Shown here: positions 11,796 to 24,690 of the stretch, piece after piece
How positions within the stretch are numbered: position 1 is the first letter of the stretch
Layout of the letters: every line of letters starts with the position of its first letter
Source: Gelatoporia subvermispora B
Taxonomy: Eukaryota > Basidiomycota > Agaricomycetes > Polyporales > Gelatoporiaceae
NCBI GenBank assembly: GCA_000320605.2
Contig: KB445796.1
Span: forward strand, 1,621,698-1,685,697
Direction: 5' to 3'
Length of the DNA stretch: 64,000 bases
The notes under the pieces: generated by a model
What the model saw: the letters and a program-made list of their open reading frames with translations, nothing else
What the model was told of the DNA's origin: nothing
The model's database searches: none
Translations under genes and position numbers: made by a program

Positions 11796-14700
11796 ATGGC
11801 CGCTGCCGTTAACGCCGACGTCAATCATGCGGCGCTTTCTGACCCGTCGTCGATCATGGAGGATAGATTTTGTCCGGGGTGCCAGAAATCGGTGGTCACG
11901 GAGAACGGGGGAGTGGTCGTAGCATTCGGGTAAGCAGTTTGTCTCTTGCACGGGAGGTTGCTCGGTTGCGCACAGTAGCCCTGGTTGCGGACGCAGTCGT
12001 TCCGAGACTCAATCTGATAGGTTACATACCTCCCTTCCATTCCTCCGCACGATTTCGTGACCAAAGTCAGTTAGCCGTTGCACCGCTCTTGTACCCTACT
12101 ATCCCTCCTTTCCCTTCATACACCTACAGATCGTGCTATCGCTCCGTCACAGGGTTCGTCCGTATCCAGGCGCCTGTAACATCTTCTGCCTTTCGTGAGC
12201 TATGAGGGTTCTCAGCACTTCTGTCCAGCTCACGGCTTGCGCAGCCTCAGCCTCCCGTATCTTCCGAACTTAGTAGCTAACTTGCGCATATAGCCAATCG
12301 TTCTTCCATGTTGACTGCTTCAAATGCGCAAAATGCGGGGAACAAGTGACTGCGGATACCAACCTTCTACTCCTCTCTGACGGCTCTCCTGTCTGCGCCA
12401 ATTGCTCTTATTCGTGCAGCGTCTGTCGTCAGCCAATTCTCGATGAGGCTATCATGACGGGGGACGACTCCTACCACGCGCACTGCTTCAAGTGCAAAAC
12501 CTGCCACAAGAAGATCGACGAGTTGATGTTCGCCAAGAGCAGTCAAGGAATCTACTGCATGGAATGCCATAGCGAGCGTGTAGCACGCAGTCGGCGCCAT
12601 GCTCAACGACAAGCGGAAAGGGAAAAGGAAAAGGAGAGGGAAAGAGAACGAGAGAATGCGATGCGCGCTGGTGCTGCAGACATTGGCTCAGTGTCCTCTC
12701 GGGAAACGGCAGCAACGGACGTGGTATGCGGTGATGTTTTTGTAGTAACTCCCTTCACTGATATACTATTCCTATCCCAGGCGAGCCGTTTACCTGCCAG
12801 TGCCCAGCCCCGATCATCACCCTCATCACGCCCTGGTACAGCATCGTCTGTGCGATCTGGCGGTTCTGCGCTGCCTGACTCTGCTTCCACTTCCAAGGCA
12901 ACAAAGGATGGCTCAAAGACTCTTGCTGAACATCGGTCTGGTGATCCCATCTCCAACGGTCGTTCATATACAACAGCTACATCTTCTGCGTCCGCAACTG
13001 CCATGGCTCCGACCTTGACTACTCCTCCACCTCGAACGACGTCCAAGCCAAACACCTCCATCTATTCTGACCGTTCTGCGTCTCCCTCTCTTAGTCGACC
13101 TTCTGATGGATCTGCTGCCGATCATCTTCGTAGCGCGACCTCTCCAGTCCCTCGTATGGATAGTCTATCTGTCCCCACATGGTCAGATGGTGTTGTGAAC
13201 CCGATACCCAAGAAGAAAAGCTTTGACGATGGTGTCCGCCCCCTCAACTTGCTGCAACGCCAGGTATCGAACGCATCTCTGCGTCCTGTTGAAAGGCCAA
13301 GTCAAGGAGCTGAAGGGTTAGGCGTGGGCGCTCCAGGAGATAGTAATTCGCGCCGAGACAAACGACGTTCTATCAATCCTGCATTGGCTTTGGCTCACTC
13401 ATTGTCTGCGCCTCCTGCATCTGAGTCTGCCCCAGCTTCACCCTATGACCCTACATACGGCACCCCTCGTCACGGCAACGTCCTCACAACCGAGCGGACT
13501 ACATCTCCCCCACCAATGAATTTCACGTCTGGAGTTACTGCCCCGTTAAATCTCTCATCAGGATCTCGACCATCAACTTCATCTCAGAACTCCTCAACTC
13601 TCAATGCTCAGCATGCTGGACGTGCTCGCTCGGCCTCATCCAGCACTTATTTGCCGGAGCATCCAGTTTCCTCGGCACATCCATCTCCCCGTCCGAGCTT
13701 CACACTGGACAACTCAGCTTCTCAGCATACCAACCAAACTGGACATCACTATCATCATCATGCTGCGGCGTCAGACGCCTCGATTTTGGATACTCGGATA
13801 CGCAATGGGGAGTCTCGCAGGCCACCAGATCTCAATCTGCCAAACGGACATATTGTTCGCGCCCAACGATCATTTGATGATAGGTCTCGATCGAGCTCAC
13901 CCTCGCACAACGGCGTGGAGCTCGAGCTAACACAGAGGAGGACAACACCATCTTCCCCCACGTCTCCTTCGCACTACGTCGATGTACCGCACAGCATTGA
14001 GAGTGGAACAGATACCGAGGCAGAAGGCGAAGAGAGCTTCCGGCGAGACAGTGCACATGGAGTACCGCCACCACTCCCGCCTAAGGAACACAGAGGCGGG
14101 AAGCCTGTTGCGCGACCGCCTCAATTGGATCTGGACGCAATCGACCTCAGCCGAGATTCCTCGGACGGAGGGCACAGTGGAGAAGGCACGTCGGAGTTGT
14201 CCCTTGATTCATCTCCAGTCGAACGAATGTCCCACGCGACATTCATTGCGCCTGCGCTCCCTCCAATACGGATATCCATGGGAGGCACGGATTTCTCCGA
14301 CTTACTGAGGTCTGTCGGTGCTAGCGAGCAGGTTGCTAAGCTCAGAGAGCTTGCAGACGTTAAGGAGGAAGAGAGCGCGAAGCTCGACGAGGCACTAGAA
14401 CGGACTTTGACGGCGCCGCCGGCAGCTGTGTCAAGAAGGGCGTCAAAACAATCACTAACTCCACGAAACGACACAACTTTCATCGGTTCCGAGGGTACAA
14501 ATGGCTACCGTCGTGACGCGCAATCGAGCAGCAGCGGTCAAAGGAGTCGCGAGGTGTCTCGGGACCGCAGTGGAAGCAATACGCCCAGTAGTGCAGCTTC
14601 GGCAAATGACCACACGTTACATGCGTTCCCCTCCATTACGGATAACCAACGGGCCATCACCAATGGAACCAGTGAGGTGCCCCGTCGTAATCCTCGATCC

Positions 14701-17131
14701 AGTGTCGAGTCGATAGTTGGATTCTCCCTGTCTCTGTCAGAGGAGATGCAGCGATCTCGCCCCTCATTGGAACAGCAACTACAGCAGCGAGAGCGCGTGG
14801 ACTCCAATGCCTCCTTCCCTCGGCGACCTTCGGTGGACTCCCGTTCAGGTGCACGTATAACGGTGACTGCTCCTGATAACACGACCTCCAGACCGTCACC
14901 TCCTGAAGCGACAGATGCGATCAAGCAACGTCTTCAGGAAAATGTATCTTCAGCTGTTGACCATGGTAATCCTCAAATCCGGCTAGATGTGGACTTTGCG
15001 CAGTCCGTCCTTACGCTGCTGAGTCAGCAAAAGGAAGAGTACAATGCGTTGCGGCGCCAGCTGGATAGCTTCAAGGTGAGTCATCCTCGTAATTTGGTGG
15101 TCTTGAATCGAGCTAAATCAGTGACTCTAGAGAACCAGTCAGCGATACATGGAAGGCTTCACAGTAGCACAAACTGAATATGATAGGGAGGCCAAAGCCC
15201 GACGGGACGCCGAAGCAGAAGTGACAAGACTCCGCGTGCTCTTGTCAGGGCAAGCAGTGCGACTTGCTGCAATTTCGGGCGAATCCAAACGCCAGGAAAT
15301 CCGAAAGGAGTTCAGCGAGAAGATGAGCGAGAGCTTATCAAACCTGGAAAAGGATGTATCAAAGTTGAAAGCTGAACGCGACATGACGCTTGCAGAAGTT
15401 GAGCAACTATCGGAGACACGCAGGTAAGAACACCTCCATGCGCTTCTGTCATACGGTCTCATGCGTTATTCCTCCAGCTGCATTAGTTCTCTCGAGACCG
15501 ACGAAGGTGCCACGTCACTCACGCGTGCATTGTCGATGCGCTTCGATAACATCAAGAGCCAGTACCAGAACGAGCTCCTCCCACTAACTGAACAACGCGA
15601 GACGCTCATGCGGGAGGTCGTCGAGCTGAAGGCCTCCCGAGATGCGCTGCTTGAAGAGGCCACGAGGCTCAGTGCCCGTAATGAAGAGCTTGCACAGCTC
15701 GGTACGCAATATGTGCGACGTATTGATACCGCACCCGTGGACTCCGTCTACGGTGGCCCGCTTCAGGAAAAGATGGACAACATCATGGACCAGAACAAGG
15801 CTTCATTGACATTCTCGACCACATCAACCACTGTGGCATCCTCTGATGAGTCCGTGGCAACACCCTACATCAAGATCGGTAGGGCGGAGGCTATGGAGCC
15901 TCCGCCGCAAGCACGCCGAGGAGGTTTAATCAAATGGCCAGGTTCGAAAGCTCCCAAGGAGAATATCCCAGTCAATGGAGCAGATACGAACAAGCAGAAG
16001 GGTCGCCCAGAGCATGCCTTCCAGCAGATTAGTGTGCTGCGTGTGGCGCGATGCGACCACTGCGGAGATAAGATGTGGGGCTCCCAATTCCGATGCACCA
16101 GTAAGTTCCTGATGTAGTCCAGTTCTGCGATGACGATTGACAGACGGTGCCCTCCTCTAGACTGCAATGTCGCTGTTCACACTCGATGTATCCACCAGGT
16201 CCATCAGGCATGTACCCCTCAGGCGGCTCATGCTCCTCGCGAGCAACCGGCGCAGCCAGCGATGGCCCCGCTTCGTATGTCTCTCCTATCTGTTAGTCCG
16301 ATCGGACGGATTAATTAACTCTATTTGCAGCGCCATCTCTGTTCGGGCGCGACCTGGTCGAACAAGTGCGAGCAGATTCGCGGGACGAGCCGAGGCAAAT
16401 CCCAGTCATTGTAGAGAAGTGCATTGATGCTGTTGATACGCTCGGTATGTACTGTGTTGTGGGTATCTGCTCCATCATTCTAATTCGGTTCACAGCTCTC
16501 GAGTTCGAAGGCATCTACCGCAAGACTGGAGGATCGGGACTCTCACGGACAATCACCCAGTTATTCGAGCGTGGCGATTACAAGTCTTTCGATCTGAAGG
16601 ACACCGATCGCTTCAACGATATTTGCAGTGTTACATCTGTGCTCAAAACATACTTCCGATCTCTACCCAACCCTCTCTTGACGTTTGATCTTCACGATAA
16701 ATTCGTTGCGACATCCTCCATCAAGGACGACGAGATGAAGATGAAGACTTACACCGAAATTGTCAACGAGCTGCCTAGTGAGCACTATCACACGGCACGG
16801 GCGATGATGCTGCATCTACATAGGCAAGTTGTCTAAACTCCGTATCGGAGAGCGCGGCTGACATAATATTGCAGAGTGTGCGAGAAGAGCGACACTAACC
16901 TCATGAGTGCCCAGAATCTGGGCGTGGTCTTCGGACGTGAGTATCTTGACCCTCTTTTCTACATCTTGCATCTTAATGCTCTGTCCAGCGACTCTCATGC
17001 GTTCGCGCGACCCCGGCGCTGAGTTCAGCGATATGGCTGGCAAAGCACTCGCCGTCAAGTGGCTCGTCGAGAACGCTCCCACAGTATTCAGCCGGGAGGA
17101 GCAACAAGAAGAGCCTAGCACACAGTCGTAA
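11796..17131 (+). CDS. LIM-domain, C1-domain Rho GTPase-activating protein
   Basis: A large polarity/cytoskeleton regulator (about 1,500 residues) that should stimulate GTP hydrolysis by Rho/Cdc42/Rac GTPases. Start ATG 11796. The first LIM zinc finger is split by a 364-nt intron (11930-12293): DRFCPGCQKSV, then HVDCFKCAKCGEQV. The second LIM reads CSVCRQPI, HAHCFKCKTCHKKI, YCMECH. An Arg/Glu helix and a Ser/Pro-rich region of about 800 residues follow. Next comes a coiled coil (15131-15780). A C1-type finger comes after it (HAFQQISVLRVARCDHCGDK, spliced to NCNVAVHTRCIHQVHQAC). The C-terminal RhoGAP domain has the arginine-finger segment EGIYRKTGGSG, then FRSLPNPLLTFDLHDKF and NLGVVFGPTLMR. 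Other introns include 12724-12780, 15076-15130, 15424-15477 and 16101-16160. The one at 16824-16874 has a GC donor. Domain order resembles fungal Rga-type proteins. Confidence 0.92.
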
Positions 17132-17853
17132 GACCACTTTTTATCACTTATCTATACCTTTCGGGATCTCGTGTCGTGTATTCTATCCCCGGCGTGGAGC
17201 ATATTCCCCACACCTTCCTATGATGATCATCTATTCCTTGGGCTCACCGCGCATCTTCGCTATGCTTATCCCTTCGTAATTGCATTATCTTTGCTTATCT
17301 GCTTCGTTCTTTCTGTCATCTATTCCTAGATCCCTTCCATCTACCACTTATTTCCCTTTGACCTGGTATCGAATTTTCTCGGTCCGCACGCGTATATATC
17401 ACCTCACAAGACAGATACCCTGCCCCATGACCCTTATGTATTTCAAACCACAAATTACACATTAGTATACATCAACTCCGTTGAACCGACCTTCCAGCGG
17501 CCAGCCTACCAAGCACCAATACGATATCCAGGCCCCAAGAAGACGGACAGCAGCCACGTCATGAGAAAGTGGCACATCAAGACACACAAAACTTCCACTG
17601 CAGCATCTGCTCGACGGTTCAGGATATTTCACGCGAACGCTTGGTTCGCGTCTGCTCGGCATGCAGTGTACAGTAAAGGAAGTGACGCCGTGCGCCTGCA
17701 GTGGACGCACCAGCGACGGCAGCAACGCGCGCGCCAAGAGGTGCCGTATCCGTGCCGCTCCCGCGTACGCCCAGTGAGAACATCCGGTCAAATACTGCGT
17801 GTGCGCGGGGTCAGTTTGGAATCACGTCTAGCTTGGTGGGCGCAATGTGAGGA
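17132..17853. other. Convergent intergenic region
   Basis: This 722-base spacer lies between the RhoGAP stop (plus) and the BTB stop (minus). The first 300 bases are T- and CT-rich, consistent with a 3' untranslated region. No gene is supported. Confidence 0.4.
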
Positions 17854-19556
17854 TCAGTACGCACATGTGGCGATGAAAGCCTTGGCGGTTGTTTGGCAGC
17901 TGAGATGCGTGAGCGAGAGTGGCGGGCTTACACCCTCGAGTGTGCGGAGGTAGCGGAAAACCATGCTCGGCTGGCAGGGGCCTGCACATTAGAGGTAAGA
18001 TCTGACGAGACATGATATGAGAAGGAAGCGATTACCGAAGCGGAAGGCAGCGTGATACGCCTGCCGCCATTTCTCTTCTAGCAGTCGTGCACATGTAGGC
18101 GGGTCAGGGCAGGTACTACACTGAGAACGGGTGGATGCAGGTTACACTCGTAGCGCCGACAGCTTAGAGGCTGAGAACGCACGCATTGATACTCCTTCGC
18201 GATCTGGAAGAGCCCGAGCTTGAGAACGCGCTCGAGGAACCAGGTGCGACGCTTCTCGAGCTTAAGGAGCGTCTCCTGACTGAGCGTGTTGAGTTCGTCC
18301 TCAGGCCAACCCTCGGCGTTGTCGAGGACAAAGCGGCTCGCCTCGCGGTAGAGTTCGTCCTCGTCAAAACGTTCTGCGATGTGCATAGCTTTGATCGGGC
18401 GACCCGCTGCATGGCCCAGCAGCCAGGTCAGGCATGAGGACTCGAGTGCGGAGACGTGCAGCCGATGTCCGAGGTTCATCAAACCCTCGACGTTTGCCCA
18501 AGTGATTGTGCACACAAGACTGTGTAGTGGTGAAAAGGAAGCTGGGAAAGAAGTGGTGGAGGAACGTACTGCGGGTAGACGAATTTCAGGAAGTCATGGA
18601 AGGTGCTAGCCTGAATGTACCATGTAGTGAGGGCGCACGAAGACGTGATGAAAACCCACCTTCTCTTCCTTTAACACAATGACGGCGTCGGGACGCCTGT
18701 CGCTCAACTTGGAGCGCCGCCGTAAACGCGGTTTAGCAGTCGCATTCGCAGCTGCATCCGTGCTGTCGGACTGCTCGTCATCCGCGTCCGACGGCTTCTG
18801 CTTACTGGTAGCAAACTTGACAACCGCGGTGGGCGAGCCCTCGAGCTTCTTCATGCTGCTCTCCCTCGCTTTCTCCTTGTCTTTCACTGTCTGCTCCTTA
18901 CCTTTGCCCTTCTCCTCCGCCGTACTAGAGCCAGCTTCACTTCCGCTCGTATTCCCAACGAGGTCGAAATCAAGCGCGAGGTCGACCTCATCCGGGTCCA
19001 TGTCAGGGTCCATGGGCGCAAATGTCATATGGCTTTCCGGTGCGCCATCCGCGGCGGACTGGCCTGCGCCCGTAACAGGTGCCTGAGAGATGGTGATGAT
19101 GGACGAAATGGAACGCGGTCGGCCGTTCGGGCCAGTCTCGGCCCAACTGCCGCTGAGTGCGGCTTGGAAGAATGAGGACGCAAAGTAAAGCACCTCCTTG
19201 TGCGCCCTGTATAGTAGCGAAAGTATGGTCAGTAGAAATACAGGTGCCCCTGGACGCACATGCACGCACCAGAACGTAGTGCTTTCGACGATGATTTTAA
19301 CCGTCCCAGGGAAACGCGCGTTGCGCGTGAATGTCTCATCAATTTCAATTGGATCATCCCCGTCGCCTTCCGCACTGAGGGAAGATACGACTTCGTCTGA
19401 CTCGCATTCCTCGAGGTACCATGGAGGAGACCCGGATGAGCGGAAGATGCCTGCAGCGGCAGCGTGAGTCTCTGTGGGAGAACTAAGAGATGCAGATGGG
19501 TTGGGCGTGTGTGGACCCCGCGAGCTTCGTGCTATGAGGATGTGCGGAGGGGTCAT
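17854..19556 (-). CDS. BTB/POZ-domain protein
   Basis: A BTB-fold protein, probably an adaptor (for example for Cullin-3 ligases or homodimerisation); its substrate is unknown. ATG at 19556. Intron 19207-19269 splits the BTB core: VKIIVESTTFW joins AHKEVLYFASSFFQAAL. A long charged insertion follows (Ser/Asp/Lys-rich, about 18650-19100), then ASTFHDFLKFVYP and TWANVEGLMNLGHRLHVSAL. After that comes a helical BACK-like part (HIAERFDEDELYREASRFVL, then LLKLEKRRTWFLERVLKLGL). Two more introns lead to a Cys-containing tail (CPDPPTCARLLEEKWRQAYH) and the final exon ending in FIATCAY with stop at 17854-17856. The long insertion between BTB secondary-structure elements is common in agaricomycete BTB proteins. 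No defect is seen. Confidence 0.82.
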
Positions 19557-19696
19557 CGTTGCTATACTATCATGAGACCGCTTCGTAGCAGGATATCGAG
19601 GACGACGACGACCGCAACAGCCACAGCTTCAGCCCATCCTTCATCTTGTGTAGGGATCACACGGTGAATACATGTTACATACCGTCCATTTGCATC

Positions 19697-19800
19697 GGTC
19701 ATATAGTGTAGCGGTTAGCACATGGGATTCTGATCCGGCTCGGTCAATCCGTCCCTGTGCTTAAATTCCCATAACCCAGGTTCGATTCCTGGTATGACCT
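19697..19800 (+). tRNA. tRNA-Gln (anticodon CUG), with intron
   Basis: The acceptor stem GGTCATA (19697-19703) pairs with TATGACC (19793-19799). The D arm reads GTGTAGCGGTTAGCAC and the T arm is CCAGG-TTCGATT-CCTGG. The anticodon stem TGGGA pairs with TCCCA and the loop carries TTCTGA, so the anticodon is CTG, reading glutamine CAG codons. Between anticodon position 37 and the 3' half lies an insert of about 32 nt (tccggctcggtcaatcc...), placed exactly where nuclear tRNA introns lie. The internal A and B boxes are intact, so RNA polymerase III transcription is expected. Confidence 0.95.
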
Positions 19801-19804
19801 GTAA

Positions 19805-19808
19805 TTTT
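19805..19808 (+). terminator. RNA polymerase III T-tract after tRNA-Gln
   Basis: TTTT begins four bases past the mature tRNA 3' end. This is the usual minimal Pol III terminator position, although four T is short. Confidence 0.55.
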
Positions 19809-20629
19809 GAGTTGGAGTCCTTTTGTTACCTATGCACGCTCTACTATTTGCCTCACAACCCTACAATCAATTTTTTAACACAGCACAATAACGTGTTCTG
19901 CTGTCTGATTCACGCCAGTCTCGCCGCGAAAGGTGAATTGTGACATAACTGACTCGTACGGTGCAATGGCTGAACAGGAAAAGTGCCCCCTCTGAGGCGG
20001 GATGTGGATGAGGAGGTGAGAAGGAGAGGGAAGGAGAAACGTTCGAGGTGCTCGTCTGGAGCTCGGCCCCTTTATAGACTGGGGGAAGCCATGGGCAAGA
20101 AGATGTCGTGCCTCCTGCACGATCGGTACGTCATACGTCCTGCGCCAAATCTGGAAGGTGTGCTACCACCTTGAGACGGCCGGCTCAACAACCCTTCCAC
20201 CTTTCCCTGAAGTCTACTACAAATGAATATGAACAATCTCAGGACCTTGAAACCAGGACTCAATTCCGGTAGGTAGCGGATGGAACGATCCTACATGTTG
20301 TACACTACACATGTCAATCGGAGGCTCAGACCTTCTGACTCATGCCGTGTACACACTAAGATGATGCGCATCAGTGAAGGCTGGTGCTTCAGGGGTATAC
20401 TTGGTCGCCATAGATCGCTACAAGTTACAGTACATAGAGACCACGTGCGTCTAGCATCTAAAGTATATCGGTGACATATTTCCGCTGCAAACACCCCGAC
20501 AACCAACAAAGCTCAGAAAGGTCGCGCATTACACATAGACGTCCTAGATCCTCGGTAAGACCACAGCCAGGCCCACAGTCAGAGCCATCAGCTCCTCGGT
20601 TCTGTACTCTTCGAAAGCTACAGATTTTT
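19809..20629. other. Intergenic, no supported gene
   Basis: This region lies between the tRNA and the 3' end of the JmjC gene. Short frames only; no repeats, splice-supported exons or known motifs. Confidence 0.4.
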
Positions 20630-23600
20630 TCATGTCAACGGTTCAGTCCGGCATCTCTTCGCAGGTCGCTGGTGAGCAGCCATTTCTTCGTCCTTTTGCG
20701 GAGGTGCCGCAACAACCGTCCGCCTGCGGACAAGGACAGCTGGCCTACCATTCGAAAGAGACAGTGAGTCTGAGGCAAGCACCGGCGAGTCGTCGTCGGA
20801 CATGTCCTCGTTCAGGTCAGCAGAGTATGCTTGGTTCAGGGCTCGCATCAGGTCATCGGCATAGCTGTCGTTGACGAAGTCCTCCTCGACCTTAAGAGTG
20901 ACCATCTAGCCACGCCTCGTTAGTCTGTGCTGTCCATGATCGGTAATCAAACACTGTCGCCTTACCTGCGGTTCATCGCGATCCATCCGATAGTCGCTAG
21001 TGCCTAGCGCCACGGACCCCGCGCGCGATACAGAAGTCTTCAAGATCGGCGCTTGGGCCTCCCAGGCCGCGGACGTAGACCACGCTGCCGGAAGTGTCTT
21101 GATACGATGCATCTCCAAAGAGGGGAATGCGATACCTGTACTGTGGTCGCTGGCGTCTCTGCCCAGGATCGCTTCAGACTCGCCCGCGAGATCGATCTCA
21201 TCACTAGCTAGAGAGCTTGGCGAGACATCAGGCAGCTCCTCGTTTGATCGCGGTGGCGAGTCTGGTAGCTGTGCAATAGGCGTCAGAGGAGAGTCGAAGT
21301 CATCCACATGATCGATCTCGGCAAGGCCCGTGTCGTCCGCTGGGAGTCCCAGTTCCTGTTCATCGTGAAGCTACGACGTTGAGTCAATGCGCATAGGCGT
21401 CTATAATACGCACCTCTACCTCCGGGTTATCATACCAGCCGACCTGCGTGAATGTCGCATTGATAGGCCTGCAGTTTCTGTATCGCTGAGCAGCCTTCAC
21501 CAATCGCAGCCGAAGATCTGAATACGCCCCCTCCCGCTCAGCCTCTTCTACGGCAGGTAGCGCCTTTTCGAATTCGGCTCTGCAGTCGCGATGCCGCTGA
21601 TGCCACAGGCCCTGGTTTGACGCATATAGCAGTAAGCCTTCTGCAACATGCATGCCACCTTGCAGAATATGCTCCCAACATCTGCTAGCGTGGCACGACG
21701 CGCAGTATACCGTATATATGAATGGCACACGATGAGGGTCCTGTGTGGCGCGGCAAGACCTGTCCTCGAGTAACTAACAGAAAACATTTCAACACATCAA
21801 CATGACCATGAAATTGACCCTACGCATACCTTGGCTCCAGCATCACGTCGTAGTTTATACAACATGCAGGCCGCTTCAAACACGGCCAAATGAGAGCCGC
21901 CCGCAAGGTTGCTATGGAGTTATCAGGATACTAGGAAGAGAAATATACGTGACTAATACCAACCTTTCAGAGATCGCATTGTATCTTGCGTCTCCTGGAC
22001 GACACCGAGAAATCGCGTCAGCCGTCCTATTGCGGTCCCGCAAGAGGTCGCTGAACGGTCGACACTGGATTGGCTCCATCTCCTCGCAGAGACAGCTGCG
22101 ACCCTCAACGTAGCACAATGCGCATATAAGCAGTCCGTCTCCACAGCCGAGGCTATCGGTCACTTCTGAAGGCTTCACGCAATCCCTGCACTCGAAAAAA
22201 CTCTGAAACATGTCCGCACCGCAAAAATCACACGCAAAATTGTACGGCTGCTGATCCGGGAGCTCTGACTCTGTCTGCATAGAGGGTGGGCGAAGGATCA
22301 GACAAAGACCAGACGTTGCAGATTTCCCCGGGCCCACCGTCCAGCCTGCCGAGCTCTTCATGATGTGCGAGAACGACGCGTGATTTTCGGCATATTCTTC
22401 GCGCAGCACCTCATCGAAAAGGCGAAGGAGGACCTCAAGGTCGGTGATATATGGGAATTCTTGAAGATTCTCAGCGGGTGATGTCATGGCTTCTAATTTA
22501 GCGGTATAATGCAGCATGGTGCGGTGCAGGAGGGATTTAACGCGGTACTGTTCAGGACGACAGACACTAAGAAATGACGTGAGCGACAGAAGTCAAATTG
22601 GCACCGTATCATGCGAACATACCGTCTGTATAGAGGTAATTCATGCCGTAGGGCAGTCTGGAGCCCTCGGACAGTCATCCTGGACCAGGACATCTTGACC
22701 GTAAGACCCCCGTGGTTGACAACTTGATGACAGCTCCTCGGCGGGACGAGGACCAAATCGCCCATCTTCTGCTCCGCCACGTAGACTGTGAAGGGGGCAT
22801 CAGCAAACTCCTGGGCACTAGCAACATGGGTCTCCCAATGGAGCTCCTGTCCGAGCTCGTTCGAGAAATAGGCAGCAGCTGCAGGGGCGTCGGATGCTGC
22901 GGTCATGAACCAGAACGACGACCCGCCGTCCTCCGTGTAGCACATGACGTTCTGCCCCGAAGACGCGCAGAGATCCTTGTGGCAAGGCGTGAAGGTGTCG
23001 CCGATGCCGAGGTAGCACATGAGAGACTCCACCCCGTTCTGTGCAGCACCGAGATGAGAATGACACGATAGAAAGAAAGCGAGCCATGGGGCACTGACAG
23101 ATTCGGTGAGGTATTGAAGAATGTCATTTGTGCCGCATGGGACGACAGAAGAGGGCAGCACATCCGCCTGCTCCAACCACGCCTTCCACGCGTCCGGGCA
23201 GAACGCGTCCTTGCCATATAAGCGCTCCGTTTCTGATAGAACGTTAAACTAGCTGAGGAGCCACAACTACCTGCGACGTACCGTCGGGCGACACGAACGC
23301 GGACTGGCGGCGCGACTTCTCGATAAACTCCGGCAGAAGGATATCTCTATCCCGTCTATCATGCATGTTGCGCACATGCAGCACTGCACCAGCCGCTCAA
23401 CAAACCCTCCCCAACACACACCCAAGCAAAAGCTCACCCTCATCCGCGCAATTCCGGAGCAGCCAGTCCACATTGAACATGCCCGCCGGCCATCTCGGGT
23501 GCCTGTGCCAGTCCTCAATGACCAACGGCACCCCTCCCTCCTCATGCTCGCGAATCGCGCGCAAGACCTCCTCCCGCGGGCGCAGCGCCGAGATGCGCGG

Positions 23601-23855
23601 GATGTGCGCGAACCGCTCCCCCGTCCGCACGAGCGCGTCGAGCGTCCACCCGCGGCACGTCGGGCGCGAGGGCCCCGCCACGGGTCCTGTGTGCGCATGT
23701 GGAGGGCCATGGTCCCCGGATGGCGATTGTGTGCGTCCCCGCTCCCGTCCGTGCCCGTCAGCCGAGGTCCTTCGGGGATTATTCGTGCTGCGCGGATGAT
23801 GTCCGGGTGGACGACCCTGGGCGTCCGGGGGCCCGCGCATGAGGGTGGACGCCAT
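20630..23855 (-). CDS. JmjC-domain protein with C-terminal Cys-rich module (candidate histone demethylase)
   Basis: A probable Fe(II)/2-oxoglutarate oxygenase acting in chromatin. ATG at 23855; the Pro/Arg-rich N-terminus leads to VPLVIEDWHRHPRWPAGMFN, the entry to a JmjC fold. The next exon gives LLPEFIEKSRRQSAFVSPD, which splices to ETERLYGKDAFCPDAWKAWL. The core has MCYLGIGDTFTPCHKDLCAS, with H-x-D metal ligands, and VPPRSCHQVVNHGGLTVKMS, holding the distal His. After ELPLYRR comes a Cys-rich segment (CDFCGADMFQSFFECRDC ... LICALCYVEGRSCLCEEMEP) that should bind zinc. The C-terminal 300 residues are acidic and Ser/Pro-rich with a basic end (KRCRTEPLT). Several introns of about 55 nt connect these parts. 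The histone target is unknown; an N-terminal splice near 23430 is less certain. Confidence 0.82.
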
Positions 23856-24690
23856 CGCGAGTGAACCTTGAGGATGCTCCCGAATCGTCCCACGAATGTT
23901 CGTATATGCGGTGTCTTCAGATCAGCAGCACAAGTGAGAGTCGAGATGTGAGCATGGTTGATCAACAGGCCGTACCGCGTGCAGCAGCATCAACTCAGCG
24001 AGTGACCTCAGCCAGGGCGGCCGCGACGGGACGCGACTCACGCGGCTGCTCAGCGAAGCGCCTGCATCGAGCGCCCGACTAGAGCTTCAGCCACTCTCCA
24101 GCCACCTTCTCGCACCAGCGATGTCGAACTTTATCTGCGTTTAGCGCTGCAGCTGCGGACAGAACTCAGTCTCAAAGCGCGGCGTATCACCACGTGCGTC
24201 GAAGGGAGCGGGTATCTTGCACTTGTTGATCAAATTACAGCGTGCGGGGGTACTACACAACGATCACGTACTCGACAAACCGACGAGCGGGTAACATGGA
24301 GCGAGTCGAACGACAGCGGGAGAAGCGCGGGGAACAGCAGATTAACGAACAAGTTAGCTATATGGAACGAGCGGGCGGGTCAAGTCCGTGGCGTGAAATA
24401 CAGTGGTCAGTGCTAAGGACAACGGGGGTCAGTGCGCAAATTAGCAGCGGATACAATCGGCTTGTTAGGTACAGCAGTCCATCCCGGTTCAACGGGGCCA
24501 CTTCGGGGCGAAACGGACAGGGGACGACGCAAAATATTAAAGCGGGTATATATGGTGAATATCGAGCGTGCGGCAGAGATTGGTGGATCGATGGGCTTCG
24601 ACAACTGTCCGGTGCGAGAGAGACGGAAATTGAAACGAGTGACTTGGGCGACAGAGGCTTGATACACAGACCGCCCGCTCGGGGCCGACC
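23856..24690. other. Intergenic, JmjC promoter and Mei2-like 3' region
   Basis: 835 bases with no supported gene. The 150-codon plus frame at 24242-24694 begins at a GTG, is rich in Arg/Gly and ends against the antisense gene, so I treat it as chance. Confidence 0.4.
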
